64,000 nt of DNA, taken from Butyrivibrio proteoclasticus B316 (GTDB lineage: Bacteria; Bacillota; Clostridia; Lachnospirales; Lachnospiraceae). The DNA is taken from assembly GCF_000145035.1 (NCBI RefSeq), contig NC_014387.1:1788001-1852000 (forward strand), given 5' to 3'. Positions 52,434 to 61,423 of the stretch are shown piece after piece. The translations under genes and the position numbers were made by a program. The notes beneath the pieces are model-generated. The model was given only the letters and a program-made list of their open reading frames with translations. It did not search any database and was not told the DNA's origin. The first letter of the stretch is position 1. Each line of letters starts with the position of its first letter.

Positions 52434-53895
52434 TACTCTTCTTAATACGAGATATTGTCTCGTCCTTACCGATTACTTCCATGAGTTCAGTAGCTCCACA
52501 TGGAGTCATCTCCTTGCCGCATACAGCAATTCTTACAGGCCAGAGAACATATCCGTTCTTGTACTCGTGACCCTTGATATAATCTGATAAAAGAGCAAAC
52601 AGTGAATCGTTTGTATAATCATCATGTGCCTCAAGAAGTGGAAGTACTTCTTTAAGTACAGCAAGTGATGTCTCCTCATTTGTCTTCATCTTCTTATGAG
52701 CAAAAATAGCTGTATCATAATCAGGAAGCTCATTGAAGAAATCAACCATTCCTTCGATATCAGGGAATATCTCAATCCTGGTCTTGACCATAGCTGCGAT
52801 CTTGCGCATCTTGCTCTCGTCAGCCTTAAGATTTGGATTAGTGATAGCCTTATCAAGATAAGGTTTAGCCATCTCAAAGAACTTATCCTCGTCCATAGCC
52901 TTTAAATACTCACCGTTCATCCATTTAAGCTTGGTGAAATCAAAAACAGCCGGTGATTTATTGATACGTGTATAGTCAAACTTCTTAATAAGGTCTTCAA
53001 GGCTCATGATTTCCTGGTTATCATCAGGTGACCAGCCAAGAAGTGCAACAAAGTTAACAACTGCTTCTGCAATAAAGCCCTGATCAATAAGATCCTCGAA
53101 TGATGAATGTCCGCTTCTCTTAGAAAGCTTGTGATGCTCTTCATCTGTGATAAGTGGGCAGTGAATATACTTGGGAACTTCCCATCCAAATGCATCGTAC
53201 AGTCTGTTGTATTTAGGTGATGATGAAATATACTCATTACCACGAACAACATGAGTGATACCCATAAGATGATCATCAACAACGTTTGCAAAATTGTATG
53301 TCGGATAGCCGTCTGACTTGATAAGGATCATGTCATCAAGCTCTTTGTTCTCAACAGTTACATCGCCATAGAGCTCATCATGGAATGTAGTTGTTCCATC
53401 AGTAGGATTATTCTGTCTGATAACGAATGGCTTACCCTCTGCAAGATTCTTCTCAACTTCCTCTTTAGACAAATGGAGGCAGTGCTTGTCATATACACTG
53501 ATCTGTTTCTTGCCGCCATTGCCATCATCTATCTCCTGTACAAGAGTAGCAAGTCTCTCCTCATCGCAGAAACAGTAATAAGCCTCGCCTTTTTCTACAA
53601 GTTCCTTGGCATACTGCATATAGATGCCGGCTTTCTGTCTCTCGCTCTGAACATAAGGACCAACAGGGCCGCCGATGTCAGGACCTTCGTCATGAACAAG
53701 TCCTGTATCCTTGAGAGTCTGATATATGATCTCAGTAGCACCCTCAACAAAACGCTCCTGGTCAGTATCCTCAATTCTAAGGATATAATCTCCTCCCTCA
53801 TGCTTAGAAATAAGATAAGCATAAAGAGCTGTTCTCAAATTTCCTACATGCATACGTCCTGTTGGACTTGGTGCATACCTGGTACGAATCTTCAT
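52414..53895 (-). CDS. gltX: Glutamyl-tRNA synthetase
   Basis: Charges tRNA-Glu, and possibly tRNA-Gln where GatCAB is present. 493 residues. Class I signatures: the HIGH-like HVGN in [19 protein letters not shown] near 9 and KLSKR in [12 protein letters not shown] near 257. The C-terminal anticodon-binding domain is complete. AGGAG precedes ATG 53895. No T-box leader can be seen in the 170 bases upstream. Confidence 0.96.
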   Translation of the reverse strand: MKIRTRYAPSPTGRMHVGNLRTALYAYLISKHEGGDYILRIEDTDQERFVEGATEIIYQTLKDTGLVHDEGPDIGGPVGPYVQSERQKAGIYMQYAKELVEKGEAYYCFCDEERLATLVQEIDDGNGGKKQISVYDKHCLHLSKEEVEKNLAEGKPFVIRQNNPTDGTTTFHDELYGDVTVENKELDDMILIKSDGYPTYNFANVVDDHLMGITHVVRGNEYISSSPKYNRLYDAFGWEVPKYIHCPLITDEEHHKLSKRSGHSSFEDLIDQGFIAEAVVNFVALLGWSPDDNQEIMSLEDLIKKFDYTRINKSPAVFDFTKLKWMNGEYLKAMDEDKFFEMAKPYLDKAITNPNLKADESKMRKIAAMVKTRIEIFPDIEGMVDFFNELPDYDTAIFAHKKMKTNEETSLAVLKEVLPLLEAHDDYTNDSLFALLSDYIKGHEYKNGYVLWPVRIAVCGKEMTPCGATELMEVIGKDETISRIKKSIALLEK

Positions 53896-53930
53896 TTCAA
53901 ATCTCCTAAATAATTATTATATGATGCTGA

Positions 53931-53959
53931 TGTCAAAAGAATTCATGACACCAATTATA
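53931..53959 (-). promoter_or_regulatory. Candidate promoter elements of gltX
   Basis: Minus-strand TATAAT (53954-53959) and, 17 bases downstream of it, a consensus TTGACA (53931-53936). They do not form one promoter in this order; the TATAAT has a weak -35, and the TTGACA has only TTATTT at 17 bases. Which one is used cannot be decided. Confidence 0.3.
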
Positions 53960-53987
53960 GTAAAAAAATAACTTGAATGTATCATCA

Positions 53988-54027
53988 GACACAATCTCTA
54001 CTTATATCACAATAATGAGATAGTGTC
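53988..54027 (-). repeat. Inverted repeat downstream of dut
   Basis: Arms GACACAATCTC and GAGATAGTGTC pair at 10 of 11 positions with an 18-base loop, 43 bases past the dut stop. No T-run follows, so it is at best a weak terminator. Confidence 0.35.
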
Positions 54028-54069
54028 AAAAACAAGCCACAAAAATAATGACTCAAAAAATGCTTAGAT

Positions 54070-54507
54070 TTATTTGGTTCCTGTAGATCCAAATCCGCCT
54101 CTGTCAGCGCCTGTAAGATGCTCGCACTCTTCAAAATCAATGTGGGGCTGATTCTCCATGATCCTAAACTGGCAGATACGATCATTAAAGCCAATATGAG
54201 TATCTCTCATTGCAATAACAGGCATGAACCACTGATCGTTATCTCCACAGTAGGAATGATCAATTATCCCCATACTATTAGCCTGGATAACTCCAAAATT
54301 CTTAAAGGTAGAGCTCCTTGGAACAACATGAGCTTCATAGCCTTCAGGAATCTCCATTGCTACTCCGAGAGGAATAAGCTTAAATTCTCCCTGCTTAAGA
54401 TCAATATCTTCAGCACTTCTAAGGTCAATCCAGTCAGATTTACCGTCTATATACTGAAGCTTCTCAATTTTGTCGTTAAAATATTTGATTTTTACTTCTC
54501 TTTTCAT
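54070..54507 (-). CDS. dut: dUTP diphosphatase-like protein
   Basis: Trimeric dUTPase family, 145 residues from ATG 54507 ([10 protein letters not shown]), with GGGGAAAG upstream; an ATG four codons earlier is less well placed. Motifs: 1 DLRSAEDI, 2 [11 protein letters not shown] near 65, 3 [12 protein letters not shown] near 80, 4 DRICQFRIM, and 5 DRGGFGSTG at the C-terminus. Motif 1 is usually AGxDL and motif 2 PRSGLA, so it is a divergent member of a type common in Clostridia and phages, but the nucleotide-binding residues are largely kept. Confidence 0.88.
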   Translation of the reverse strand: MKREVKIKYFNDKIEKLQYIDGKSDWIDLRSAEDIDLKQGEFKLIPLGVAMEIPEGYEAHVVPRSSTFKNFGVIQANSMGIIDHSYCGDNDQWFMPVIAMRDTHIGFNDRICQFRIMENQPHIDFEECEHLTGADRGGFGSTGTK

Positions 54508-54625
54508 TTCTTTCCCCATTGTTTTAATATGTATTTTCTATATTAACACAAAAGAGCTAAAAATATTTATATCTTCATAGTATAAAATATAAAAACATTT
54601 TACCTGATACTTTTTTGACACAATT

Positions 54626-54673
54626 AAGAAGATTTTCTGCACCAAAATCCTCATGATAACAGAAAATCTTCTT
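54626..54673 (-). terminator. Terminator-like hairpin after the GH5 gene
   Basis: Perfect 14-base stem (AAGAAGATTTTCTG / CAGAAAATCTTCTT) with a 20-base loop, 18 bases past the GH5 stop. The minus-strand T-run is short; a longer T-run lies on the plus side. Confidence 0.65.
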
Positions 54674-54691
54674 AGTTTTTCTTCTATTAAA

Positions 54692-56542
54692 TTATCTGTA
54701 GAACTCTGTTACTGTCTCGCCCTTTGATCCAAGAGGAATCTCATGGTCAAGTCCGACAAATCTGCCAGTCTTTGAATCAGACCAAAGAGTCTTTTTCATC
54801 ATATTATACTTGGCAGCATCCCATGTAACCCAGTCTCCTTCAAGAAGTCCGCCTGTGTCACCGGAGTTGGGGTTGATGCACCAGAAAGTATGATTGATTT
54901 TGTTCTTGGCAATGAAATTAGCCATTATATTAAGGTACTTCTCATTGCTTCCACCATCCATAAATCCGCCCCATTCACCGATTAGAATAGGAGCTATCTG
55001 CTGATCCTGAAGATAGAACCAGTTGTCATACCAAACATCAGCAAGAAGTGTCTTTTCAGAAAAATCTTTTTTAAACCATGACTGCTCATATACAAGTGGG
55101 CCATAGTCATGTGGTGAATAAACAAGCTGACTCTGATATGCTCCAAGGTCTACAGGAAGGTCCCCTGCAAGTCTTAAATTTCCTCCCCACCAGTCGCCAT
55201 AGTATTTGAGCTGATCCTCTGTTGCATTTGGATCCTGGGTTCCTGAATTATAGTCAAATCCCGGTCTTGGTGTTTCCTCAATGCCTTCTACCATGATAAG
55301 AAGGTTAGGATTGATTGCAAGAATTGCCTTGCCACAGCGGCTTGCTGCATATCTCCAGTTATTCTCATCTGTTGAGTTATCCCACTTGGCTGAAACTTTT
55401 TCAGACTGGGAGAACTTACCGTGAGGCTCATTCTTAAGATCGCAGGCAATGATCGTATCATCGTTCTTGTATTCATTTACAAACCATGTCCATCCATCGA
55501 TCCAGTCCTGTGTAGTAAAGCCATTTGGACCATACCATACGTTATAATTATGGCCTGAATTATTGGCATCTGCACTATGGCAGTCCATCATAACCTTGAT
55601 ACCGTTTTCTTTACATAATGCAAGGAAAACATCAAATACTTCTCTTGATCCCATATCAGAGCCATCAGCTCTTTTAAGTTCAGGATTGGCATATGAGTTA
55701 ATATTTACTTTGACGTTTTTGCCAGACTTCCATTCAAAAAGAAGTTCAGTAGAAATTGGTACTCGAACAAGGTTAATACCATGATCTGCCATGCCTTCTA
55801 CAACATCTGTCATATTGGCACTCCAAAGACCATGAAATACTCTCTCTGAGCAGTTAAAACCAAACCAGTTGGCACCTGTTAAATAAACCTCATGTCCATA
55901 TTTGTCATATATTCTGCCGCCCTTTGCATGAAGCCAGTCATCACCTGTAACTGCATCTCCCTGATGAGGATCAGGTGTTGGTGTTGGATCTACAGGTGTT
56001 GGATCCGGATCTACCGGTGTCGGGTCAGGATCAACCGGCGTCGGATCTGGGTCTACAGGAGTTGGATCCGGGTCAACCGGTGTTGGATCAGGATCTACAA
56101 CCTCTCCGCCACCACTTATACTGCCACTTGTCAATATTTCTATACTGTTTCCAACATGACCTGAGCCTTGGATTCCAAATTCTACTGCCTGTCCGGGTTC
56201 TATAGTCTTATTCCACTCCATAGGACTTATCTCGTAATAGTTTCCATTTTCTGTTATTTTTACGTTCCAGCTAGAATCTATTGAAACATCATTTTTATTA
56301 ACCTTTAATGCCCAGTTATCTGCACGTTTAGTTGTAGCATTTTTAACTTTAATAAGAACCTGATAGCCTGAGCCCCAGTTATTAATGGTATATTCAGTTG
56401 TTAAATTTGTTTCAAAAGAGGCATTTACCTGTGTATTTGCAGCATATACATCAAGAGTAGTCAAACCAGAACCTGCAACAAGTACAGCTGAAAGTGTACC
56501 TATAAGTGCCTTACTGCAAAAGCTTTTTATACTTTTTCGCAT
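54692..56542 (-). CDS. Secreted GH5 endoglucanase with N-terminal CBM2-like module
   Basis: 616 residues. A signal peptide (about 1-34) is followed by a CBM2-like cellulose-binding module (about 38-140: [38 protein letters not shown]), a linker of five DPDPTPV units and a VDPTPTPDP end, and a GH5 catalytic domain from about 200. The acid/base Glu is in DLKNEPHG near 370 and the nucleophile Glu in LIGEWGGF near 520. The domain resembles subfamily 1. No dockerin is present, so it acts as a free enzyme. GGAGGAG precedes the ATG. It lies 103 bases downstream of the GH9 gene, with a terminator between. Confidence 0.93.
   Translation of the reverse strand: MRKSIKSFCSKALIGTLSAVLVAGSGLTTLDVYAANTQVNASFETNLTTEYTINNWGSGYQVLIKVKNATTKRADNWALKVNKNDVSIDSSWNVKITENGNYYEISPMEWNKTIEPGQAVEFGIQGSGHVGNSIEILTSGSISGGGEVVDPDPTPVDPDPTPVDPDPTPVDPDPTPVDPDPTPVDPTPTPDPHQGDAVTGDDWLHAKGGRIYDKYGHEVYLTGANWFGFNCSERVFHGLWSANMTDVVEGMADHGINLVRVPISTELLFEWKSGKNVKVNINSYANPELKRADGSDMGSREVFDVFLALCKENGIKVMMDCHSADANNSGHNYNVWYGPNGFTTQDWIDGWTWFVNEYKNDDTIIACDLKNEPHGKFSQSEKVSAKWDNSTDENNWRYAASRCGKAILAINPNLLIMVEGIEETPRPGFDYNSGTQDPNATEDQLKYYGDWWGGNLRLAGDLPVDLGAYQSQLVYSPHDYGPLVYEQSWFKKDFSEKTLLADVWYDNWFYLQDQQIAPILIGEWGGFMDGGSNEKYLNIMANFIAKNKINHTFWCINPNSGDTGGLLEGDWVTWDAAKYNMMKKTLWSDSKTGRFVGLDHEIPLGSKGETVTEFYR
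55975..56097 (-). repeat. Tandem 21-base repeats coding the GH5 linker
   Basis: About six degenerate copies of a 21-base unit coding DPDPTPV. Silent changes (GGT/GGC/GGA and TCA/TCT/TCC-type variation) separate the copies, so the array is older or more diverged than the one in the GH9 gene. Confidence 0.85.
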
Positions 56543-56571
56543 CTATAAAACTCCTCCAAAAAACTTTTAGG

Positions 56572-56612
56572 AAAAATCAGAGCCAAGTGAAAAAACTCAT
56601 GCTTGGCTCTGA
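56572..56612 (-). terminator. Terminator of the GH9 gene
   Basis: Perfect 11-base stem (TCAGAGCCAAG / CTTGGCTCTGA) with a 14-base loop, followed on the minus strand by five T. It leaves only about 30 bases before the GH5 start, so GH5 expression must rely on read-through or a promoter overlapping this hairpin. Confidence 0.85.
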
Positions 56613-56644
56613 TATAATTAGCTTAAAATTCTCATGTCTTAAAA

Positions 56645-59122
56645 TTACTTGCCTTCAGCAATGATCTCTACTGTATTTCCAATATGGCTTGATCCCTGAA
56701 TACCAAATTCAGTTGAACCGCCTGGTTCAAGAGAAGCATTCCATGACATTGGAGTAATAATATAGTAGTTAGAATCTTCGTCGACGTTTACGCACCAGCT
56801 TGAGTCAATTCCTACATCATTCTTATTAACCTTAAGTGTCCAGGAATTAATCCTTGATGCTGAATCATTCTTAACCTTGATGAGAACCTGATAACCTGAA
56901 CCCCAGTTATTAAGTGTATACTCAGCAGTAACTTCGCCAGTAACAACTGGTGTTGGATCCGGGTCAACCGGTGTTGGATCCGGGTCAACCGGTGTTGGAT
57001 CTGGATCAACCGGTGTTGGATCTGGATCTACTGGTGTTGGGTCTGGATCTACCGGTGTCGGATCTGGATCTACTGGTGTCGGATCTGGATCTACTGGTGT
57101 TGGATCTGGATCTACGATAACAACTGGATCAGGAGCAACAAAGCCTTCACCAAGAACAAGTGTAGAACCTTCAAACAACTGCATACCATCAGGTGTAGTC
57201 ATCTGATTGTTGCTTGTTCCGCCAAGTCCCTTTACGCAAGGGCTGTTTGAATAATCCCACTTACCAGGAGCTGTGAATCTGATCTGAAGCTCGCACTTAC
57301 ACTCACTCTGTCCGCCAGGATAGATCTGAGCACCGGCAAGGTTAACATCTACATAGTAGATTCCATCTTTATCTGACTTCTTAAACTCAGAAATATTAAC
57401 CTTGTGCTGCATATATGTAGTAGAAATCTTCATATCAGAAGCACTGTAGCCCTGTGCCAAAACATCACTAAGGTCAAAGAACATACGAAGTGTTAAGTTA
57501 TCTGTTACTCTTGCAGGCCAAGCTGTATGGTTCTCAATAACAGCCTTGATCTCTACAAAGTTGATCTTGTTATTCTTATCCTGAGCATTGATGCCGGCTC
57601 TAAGAACAAACTCTTTTCCGTCTGTGTTCTCGATAGCTGATGGTGTTGTAACAGCGCCAAATCCATTCTTCTCATAAAGATAAGCACATGCACCTGTGAA
57701 TCCAGCATTGTAATCGCAAGCAACTTCGTTTGCCTGATAATCTGAACGAACATCCTTGTAAGAATCATTAGCTGAACCAGGTCCGCCAACGATAGCACCA
57801 ACAAGTGTATGTCTTGAATTCTCAGGCTCTGCATTTAAGTTATTTGACCAGCAACCATGAGCAGCTCTGTGGTGAGGATTCTTAGGTGACTGTGAGTTGT
57901 AGCCAACCATGAAATTCTGACCATTGCTTCCAAGTGTATAATTGATAGTTCTCTCAATATAAGCGTTAGCGCCCTCAATGTGCTGTCTGTCAGCCTTCTC
58001 AAGTCCTAAATAAATAGTATCGATGAAAGCCTGGTTACAAGCATAACGTACGCTTCCCCATTCACTAAGGAATGAAAGTCCACCAGGAGTAATTGTTACA
58101 GGATTTGATCCCTTAAGTTTACCATTCCAGCAATCAATACTGTTCTCGATTGGTGTATAGTATTTATCTTTTCCTGTAAGTTCTGCAAGAAGAAGGCAAG
58201 CACCCATGTGTGTGTCATCCCAAGACATTGTCCATGAGTAAGCCATTTCTGTGCCGCCCTGGAACTCTGTTCCAAAATTCTCGGCATACTGTTCTGCTTT
58301 TTCAAGATAAGTCTTATCTCCAGTAGCTTTGTATAACCAGCAGCCTGCAAGTGAAAGCTCATCATAGAATCCACTGTAAGATGTATAGAATCCGCTTGCT
58401 GCTGTGTAACCTGCATCTGATTTTGCTCTCTCAGCCATGCCATACAATGTCTTGGCATGTGCAAGATACTCAGCACTTCTTGAAGGATCACTGTCCTTTA
58501 ATACTAAAGATGCAACTGCCAATGATGCTGCGGCTTCACCAGTTACGCATGAACCACCGCCTGCAGATGTGTCATCAACCTTAAATGAAGGTCTGTCCAT
58601 TTTAGCTTCAACAAGCTCAGGCGCACCCCAGAATCCATGATCCTTGCCACCATCACCTACCTGATAATAATAAGTTCTTGAATCAGGATTACACTTTACA
58701 AAGTAGTCATTAGCCCACTTGATGTCATGAAGCATCCATTTTGTCTGTCCTGATTTAGCATATGCTTCAGGGTTGTTGAGGTATGACCATCCAAGTACCA
58801 TTGAAGAATAAGCCATAGGAAGATTGAACTTAACATTGTCACCTGCATCGTACCATCCACCGGTAAGATCAAGTCCATTGTCCTGTCCATCCTTAAGACC
58901 AGAATCTGCTCTCCAGTTTGTTCTTGATAAGGTTTCCTCTGAAAGCTTACCTGATTCCTGAAGCTGATAGAATAACAATGATTTAGCCAGCGCATCCCCA
59001 TAATTATAATTACCAGCTGCCTTTACGCTGACTGACGGAAAACTAAGTCCTCCAATCACCATAAATGCTGATAATGAACTTACCAATGCTTTTTTGCAAA
59101 AAGCTTTAGTAACTTTATGCAT
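56645..59122 (-). CDS. Secreted GH9 cellulase with CBM3c-like and C-terminal CBM2-like modules
   Basis: 825 residues from ATG 59122 ([11 protein letters not shown]); the ATG at 59131 is only two bases from AAGGAGG, so the second is better spaced. A signal peptide (about 1-36) precedes a GH9 barrel (about 38-470) with [15 protein letters not shown], the catalytic Asp motif, and [14 protein letters not shown], the acid Glu region. A CBM3-like module (about 490-650) follows directly, the layout of processive endoglucanases. Then come a linker of eight DPDPTPV units and a CBM2-like module (last 95 residues) closely matching that of the GH5 enzyme. No dockerin. Confidence 0.94.
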   Translation of the reverse strand: MHKVTKAFCKKALVSSLSAFMVIGGLSFPSVSVKAAGNYNYGDALAKSLLFYQLQESGKLSEETLSRTNWRADSGLKDGQDNGLDLTGGWYDAGDNVKFNLPMAYSSMVLGWSYLNNPEAYAKSGQTKWMLHDIKWANDYFVKCNPDSRTYYYQVGDGGKDHGFWGAPELVEAKMDRPSFKVDDTSAGGGSCVTGEAAASLAVASLVLKDSDPSRSAEYLAHAKTLYGMAERAKSDAGYTAASGFYTSYSGFYDELSLAGCWLYKATGDKTYLEKAEQYAENFGTEFQGGTEMAYSWTMSWDDTHMGACLLLAELTGKDKYYTPIENSIDCWNGKLKGSNPVTITPGGLSFLSEWGSVRYACNQAFIDTIYLGLEKADRQHIEGANAYIERTINYTLGSNGQNFMVGYNSQSPKNPHHRAAHGCWSNNLNAEPENSRHTLVGAIVGGPGSANDSYKDVRSDYQANEVACDYNAGFTGACAYLYEKNGFGAVTTPSAIENTDGKEFVLRAGINAQDKNNKINFVEIKAVIENHTAWPARVTDNLTLRMFFDLSDVLAQGYSASDMKISTTYMQHKVNISEFKKSDKDGIYYVDVNLAGAQIYPGGQSECKCELQIRFTAPGKWDYSNSPCVKGLGGTSNNQMTTPDGMQLFEGSTLVLGEGFVAPDPVVIVDPDPTPVDPDPTPVDPDPTPVDPDPTPVDPDPTPVDPDPTPVDPDPTPVDPDPTPVVTGEVTAEYTLNNWGSGYQVLIKVKNDSASRINSWTLKVNKNDVGIDSSWCVNVDEDSNYYIITPMSWNASLEPGGSTEFGIQGSSHIGNTVEIIAEGK
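56947..57114 (-). repeat. Tandem 21-base repeats (eight copies) coding the GH9 linker
   Basis: Eight in-frame copies of a 21-base unit coding DPDPTPV. Neighbouring copies are nearly identical (for example the first two, sharing GGTGTTGGATCCGGGTCAACC), a sign of recent slippage or homogenisation. Copy number probably varies between strains. Confidence 0.92.
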
Positions 59123-59131
59123 AAAACACAT

Positions 59132-59445
59132 TCCCTCCTTATATAGTTTAATTATTTAAACGATATCTGCGCGCTAGATATCATAAAAATCTACTTTGAG
59201 TTTCCGCGAAATGATGATAAACAGGCAGTTACAGAATTGTTACAATATTCGTAGTATTCTGAAAGCTTTTACATTTTTGCTATTTTTGCAAACATCTCTT
59301 GTAATTGTCAGTAAATTTCTACATTTATATTAGCTTAAACGTTTTAGATTGTAAATGTTTTTTAATATATTTTTAACTGATTTTTAATTTTTGTTACATT
59401 TTACTTAACACTTTTTCTTATTAAGTAGCGATATATTATCAACGA
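59132..59445. other. AT-rich region upstream of the GH9 cellulase
   Basis: No gene is seen in the 406-base gap up to 59537. Starting from the GH9 side it holds AAGGAGG, an inverted repeat GATATCT-N7-AGATATC (59162-59182), and a near-palindrome centred on AAACGTTT (59337-59344), a LacI/CcpA-like core whose outer bases do not match cre. A possible promoter is TTGTAA with TTTATC at 18 bases. The rest is AT-rich, followed by the next gene's terminator. Confidence 0.5.
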
Positions 59446-59483
59446 AAAAAGGATATCAGTTTTCGTAAACTGATATCCTTTTT
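59446..59483. terminator. Terminator of the acyl-CoA synthetase gene (likely bidirectional)
   Basis: Perfect 17-base stem AAAAAGGATATCAGTTT / AAACTGATATCCTTTTT with a 4-base loop and T-runs on both strands. Confidence 0.9.
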
Positions 59484-59537
59484 AAACCAATTTTCGTTGT
59501 AAATATGCAATGTTGCCTAATTAATTAAATTATAGTT

Positions 59538-61172
59538 TTATGCCTGATTCTGTTTCTCTACCAAATGGTCTCCACAGTACTTTTGACGCAGCTTTGGCTT
59601 ATCTATCTTGCCTGTGGCATTTCTGATGACATTATCAAAGATGATCTTCCTTGGTCTCTTATATCTCGGAAGGTCTACACAGAAGGCTTCAACCTCATCT
59701 TCTGTCAGAGTCATGCCCTCTTTTACCTGGATTATTGCTGCAGCAATCTCCCCAAGTCTTGGATCAGATAGTCCAATTACTGCTGCATCATGTATCTTGT
59801 CATTTTTCATAAGGAAATTCTCAATCTGGACAGGATACAGGTTCTCACCTCCGGAAATTATTACGTCTTTTTTACGATCGACCAGGAAAATAAAACCATC
59901 CTCGTCCTGTCTGGCCATGTCACCTGTAAAGAGCCATCCATTTTTGAGTATTTCATCTGTTGCTTCCTGATTCTTGTAATAGCAGACCATAACACCCGGG
60001 CCTTTTACGCAGAGCTCTCCAATTTCTCCCTGTGAAACAGGATTTCCATCTTCATCAACTATCTTGGTTTTCCAGCCATATCCGGGAACACCGATTGCGC
60101 CAACTTTATGAACATTCTCCATACCAAGGTGAACACAGCCAGGGCCTGTAGACTCAGAAAGACCATAGTTAGTGTCATATTTATGATGAGGAAAATACTC
60201 AAGCCAGTGTCTTACAAGGCTTGGTGGAATAGGCTGCGCACCAATGTGCATCAATCTCCATTGTGAGAGCTTGTAATCTTCTATTTTAATTTTCCCGCTG
60301 TCAAGAGCAGCCAGAATATCCTGTGCCCATGGAACAAGAAGCCAGACTATCGTGCAATGCTCTTCCGAAACAGCCCTGAAAATTGATTCAGGTGAATTTC
60401 CTTTTAAAAGAACTGCTCTGCTACCTGTATAAAGAGAACCAAACCAGTGCATCTTGGCTCCAGTATGATAAAGAGGAGGAATGCATAAAAAGCAGTCGCT
60501 GTGAGTAGTTTCATGATGCATTGCTTCCATCTTGGCAGACTGCATAAGAGCAGTATGAATATGCAAGATAGCCTTTGGAAAGCCCGTAGTACCGGAAGAA
60601 AAATAAATAGCTGCATCATCGCTGTCTTCAATAAGCACTCTCGGAGCTATAGATGAAGCATTGGAAACCTGCCTGTAATAATCTTCTGCAAATGGCGGGC
60701 ACTGATCCCCAACATAAAAAAGAAGCATTTCTTTTTTTAGCTTTTCTGCGATGTTCTCAATACGTCCTATAAATTCAGGTCCATAGAACAAAACCTCGGA
60801 ATCAGAAGCTTTTAAGCAATAATCAATTTCTTCTGAATCAAATCTGAAATTAAGAGGAACAGCTATGGCTCCTGATTTTAGAATACCAAAATAGATAGGC
60901 AGCCATTCAAGGCAGTTCATCAGCAAGATCGCACATTTCTGCCCTTTCTTTATTCCTCTGTCCATAAGCATGTTGGCAACTCTGTTTGCCTTTTCGTCAA
61001 ATACAGACCAGGTTATCTGCCTTCTGTAGTATGAACTTGAAGTTGGTTGAATAAGCTCATATTCTTTCCAGGTAACCCTCTGTTCTTCCTTTATCTCGGG
61101 GTTGATCTCAACAAGAGCAACCTCATCCCCATATAGTTTACTATTCCTTTCAAGTAAATCTGTAATCGGCAT
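59538..61172 (-). CDS. ANL-superfamily acyl-CoA synthetase (AMP-forming)
   Basis: 544 residues. Activates a carboxylic acid via an acyl-adenylate to a CoA thioester. Motifs: A3 IYFSSGTTGFPKAILH near 188, A5 YGLSESTGPG near 330, A7 GWLFTGDMARQDEDG near 410, A8 DRKKDVIISGGENLYPVQIE near 430, and the catalytic Lys in NATGKIDKPKLR near 520. A 16-residue insert (ELIQPTSSSYYRRQ) lies near 38. Substrate is unknown; the divergent iorAB-paaK operon suggests an aryl or branched acid. GAGGGAG precedes ATG 61172. Its promoter carries an operator-like repeat shared with iorA. Confidence 0.9.
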   Translation of the reverse strand: MPITDLLERNSKLYGDEVALVEINPEIKEEQRVTWKEYELIQPTSSSYYRRQITWSVFDEKANRVANMLMDRGIKKGQKCAILLMNCLEWLPIYFGILKSGAIAVPLNFRFDSEEIDYCLKASDSEVLFYGPEFIGRIENIAEKLKKEMLLFYVGDQCPPFAEDYYRQVSNASSIAPRVLIEDSDDAAIYFSSGTTGFPKAILHIHTALMQSAKMEAMHHETTHSDCFLCIPPLYHTGAKMHWFGSLYTGSRAVLLKGNSPESIFRAVSEEHCTIVWLLVPWAQDILAALDSGKIKIEDYKLSQWRLMHIGAQPIPPSLVRHWLEYFPHHKYDTNYGLSESTGPGCVHLGMENVHKVGAIGVPGYGWKTKIVDEDGNPVSQGEIGELCVKGPGVMVCYYKNQEATDEILKNGWLFTGDMARQDEDGFIFLVDRKKDVIISGGENLYPVQIENFLMKNDKIHDAAVIGLSDPRLGEIAAAIIQVKEGMTLTEDEVEAFCVDLPRYKRPRKIIFDNVIRNATGKIDKPKLRQKYCGDHLVEKQNQA

Positions 61173-61198
61173 TTTATTGTAATCTCCCTCTTGTACGC

Positions 61199-61214
61199 TT
61201 TAAAGTACTAAAGT
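61199..61214 (-). promoter_or_regulatory. Operator-like site at the acyl-CoA synthetase promoter
   Basis: TTTAAAGTACTAAAGT, matching the reverse complement of 61325-61340 at 15 of 16 positions. It holds two 8-base direct repeats (AAAGTACT, AAAGTATA). It sits just downstream of the -10 box, where a repressor would block initiation. Confidence 0.55.
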
Positions 61215-61216
61215 AT

Positions 61217-61245
61217 AGTATATACAATTATTAAAGAAAGGTCAA
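61217..61245 (-). promoter_or_regulatory. Promoter of the acyl-CoA synthetase gene
   Basis: Minus-strand TTGACC (61240-61245), exact 17-base spacer, TATACT (61217-61222), 45 bases before the ATG. Confidence 0.7.
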
Positions 61246-61283
61246 ACTATATTCACAACACAACAATAAATGATTATTATATC

Positions 61284-61320
61284 TTGATTTTGTTTGATAA
61301 TTTTATTATTCTAGTATAAG
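61284..61320 (+). promoter_or_regulatory. Candidate promoter of iorA-iorB-paaK
   Basis: TTGATT (61284-61289) with TATTCT (61307-61312) at 17 bases; alternatively TTGATA (61294-61299) with TATAAG (61315-61320) at 15 bases. The second would place the operator-like repeat at nearly the same distance as on the other side. Confidence 0.45.
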
Positions 61321-61324
61321 TATC

Positions 61325-61340
61325 ACTTTAGCACTTTAAA
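61325..61340 (+). promoter_or_regulatory. Operator-like site at the iorA promoter
   Basis: ACTTTAGCACTTTAAA, the inverted partner of 61199-61214, containing the direct repeat CACTTTAG-CACTTTAA. It lies 84 bases before the iorA ATG. Confidence 0.55.
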
Positions 61341-61423
61341 TCGCAAACATATTTTGTGGTTTGCTAATTTCGGAATTAAAATATAAGTGTGTACGTAAAA
61401 AAGGTTGGTAGGAGGAAATATTA

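Noticed and set aside
53896..54069. T-box riboswitch ahead of gltX
   Set aside because: No Stem I, T-box sequence or antiterminator could be found, and the leader after the likely promoter is too short.
56947..57114. CRISPR-like direct repeats
   Set aside because: The repeats are 21-base, contiguous, in frame and code a Pro-Thr-Asp linker; there are no spacers.
59334..59347. CcpA cre site upstream of the GH9 gene
   Set aside because: The central AAACGTTT fits, but the outer TG and CA positions do not match the cre consensus; kept only as a palindrome.
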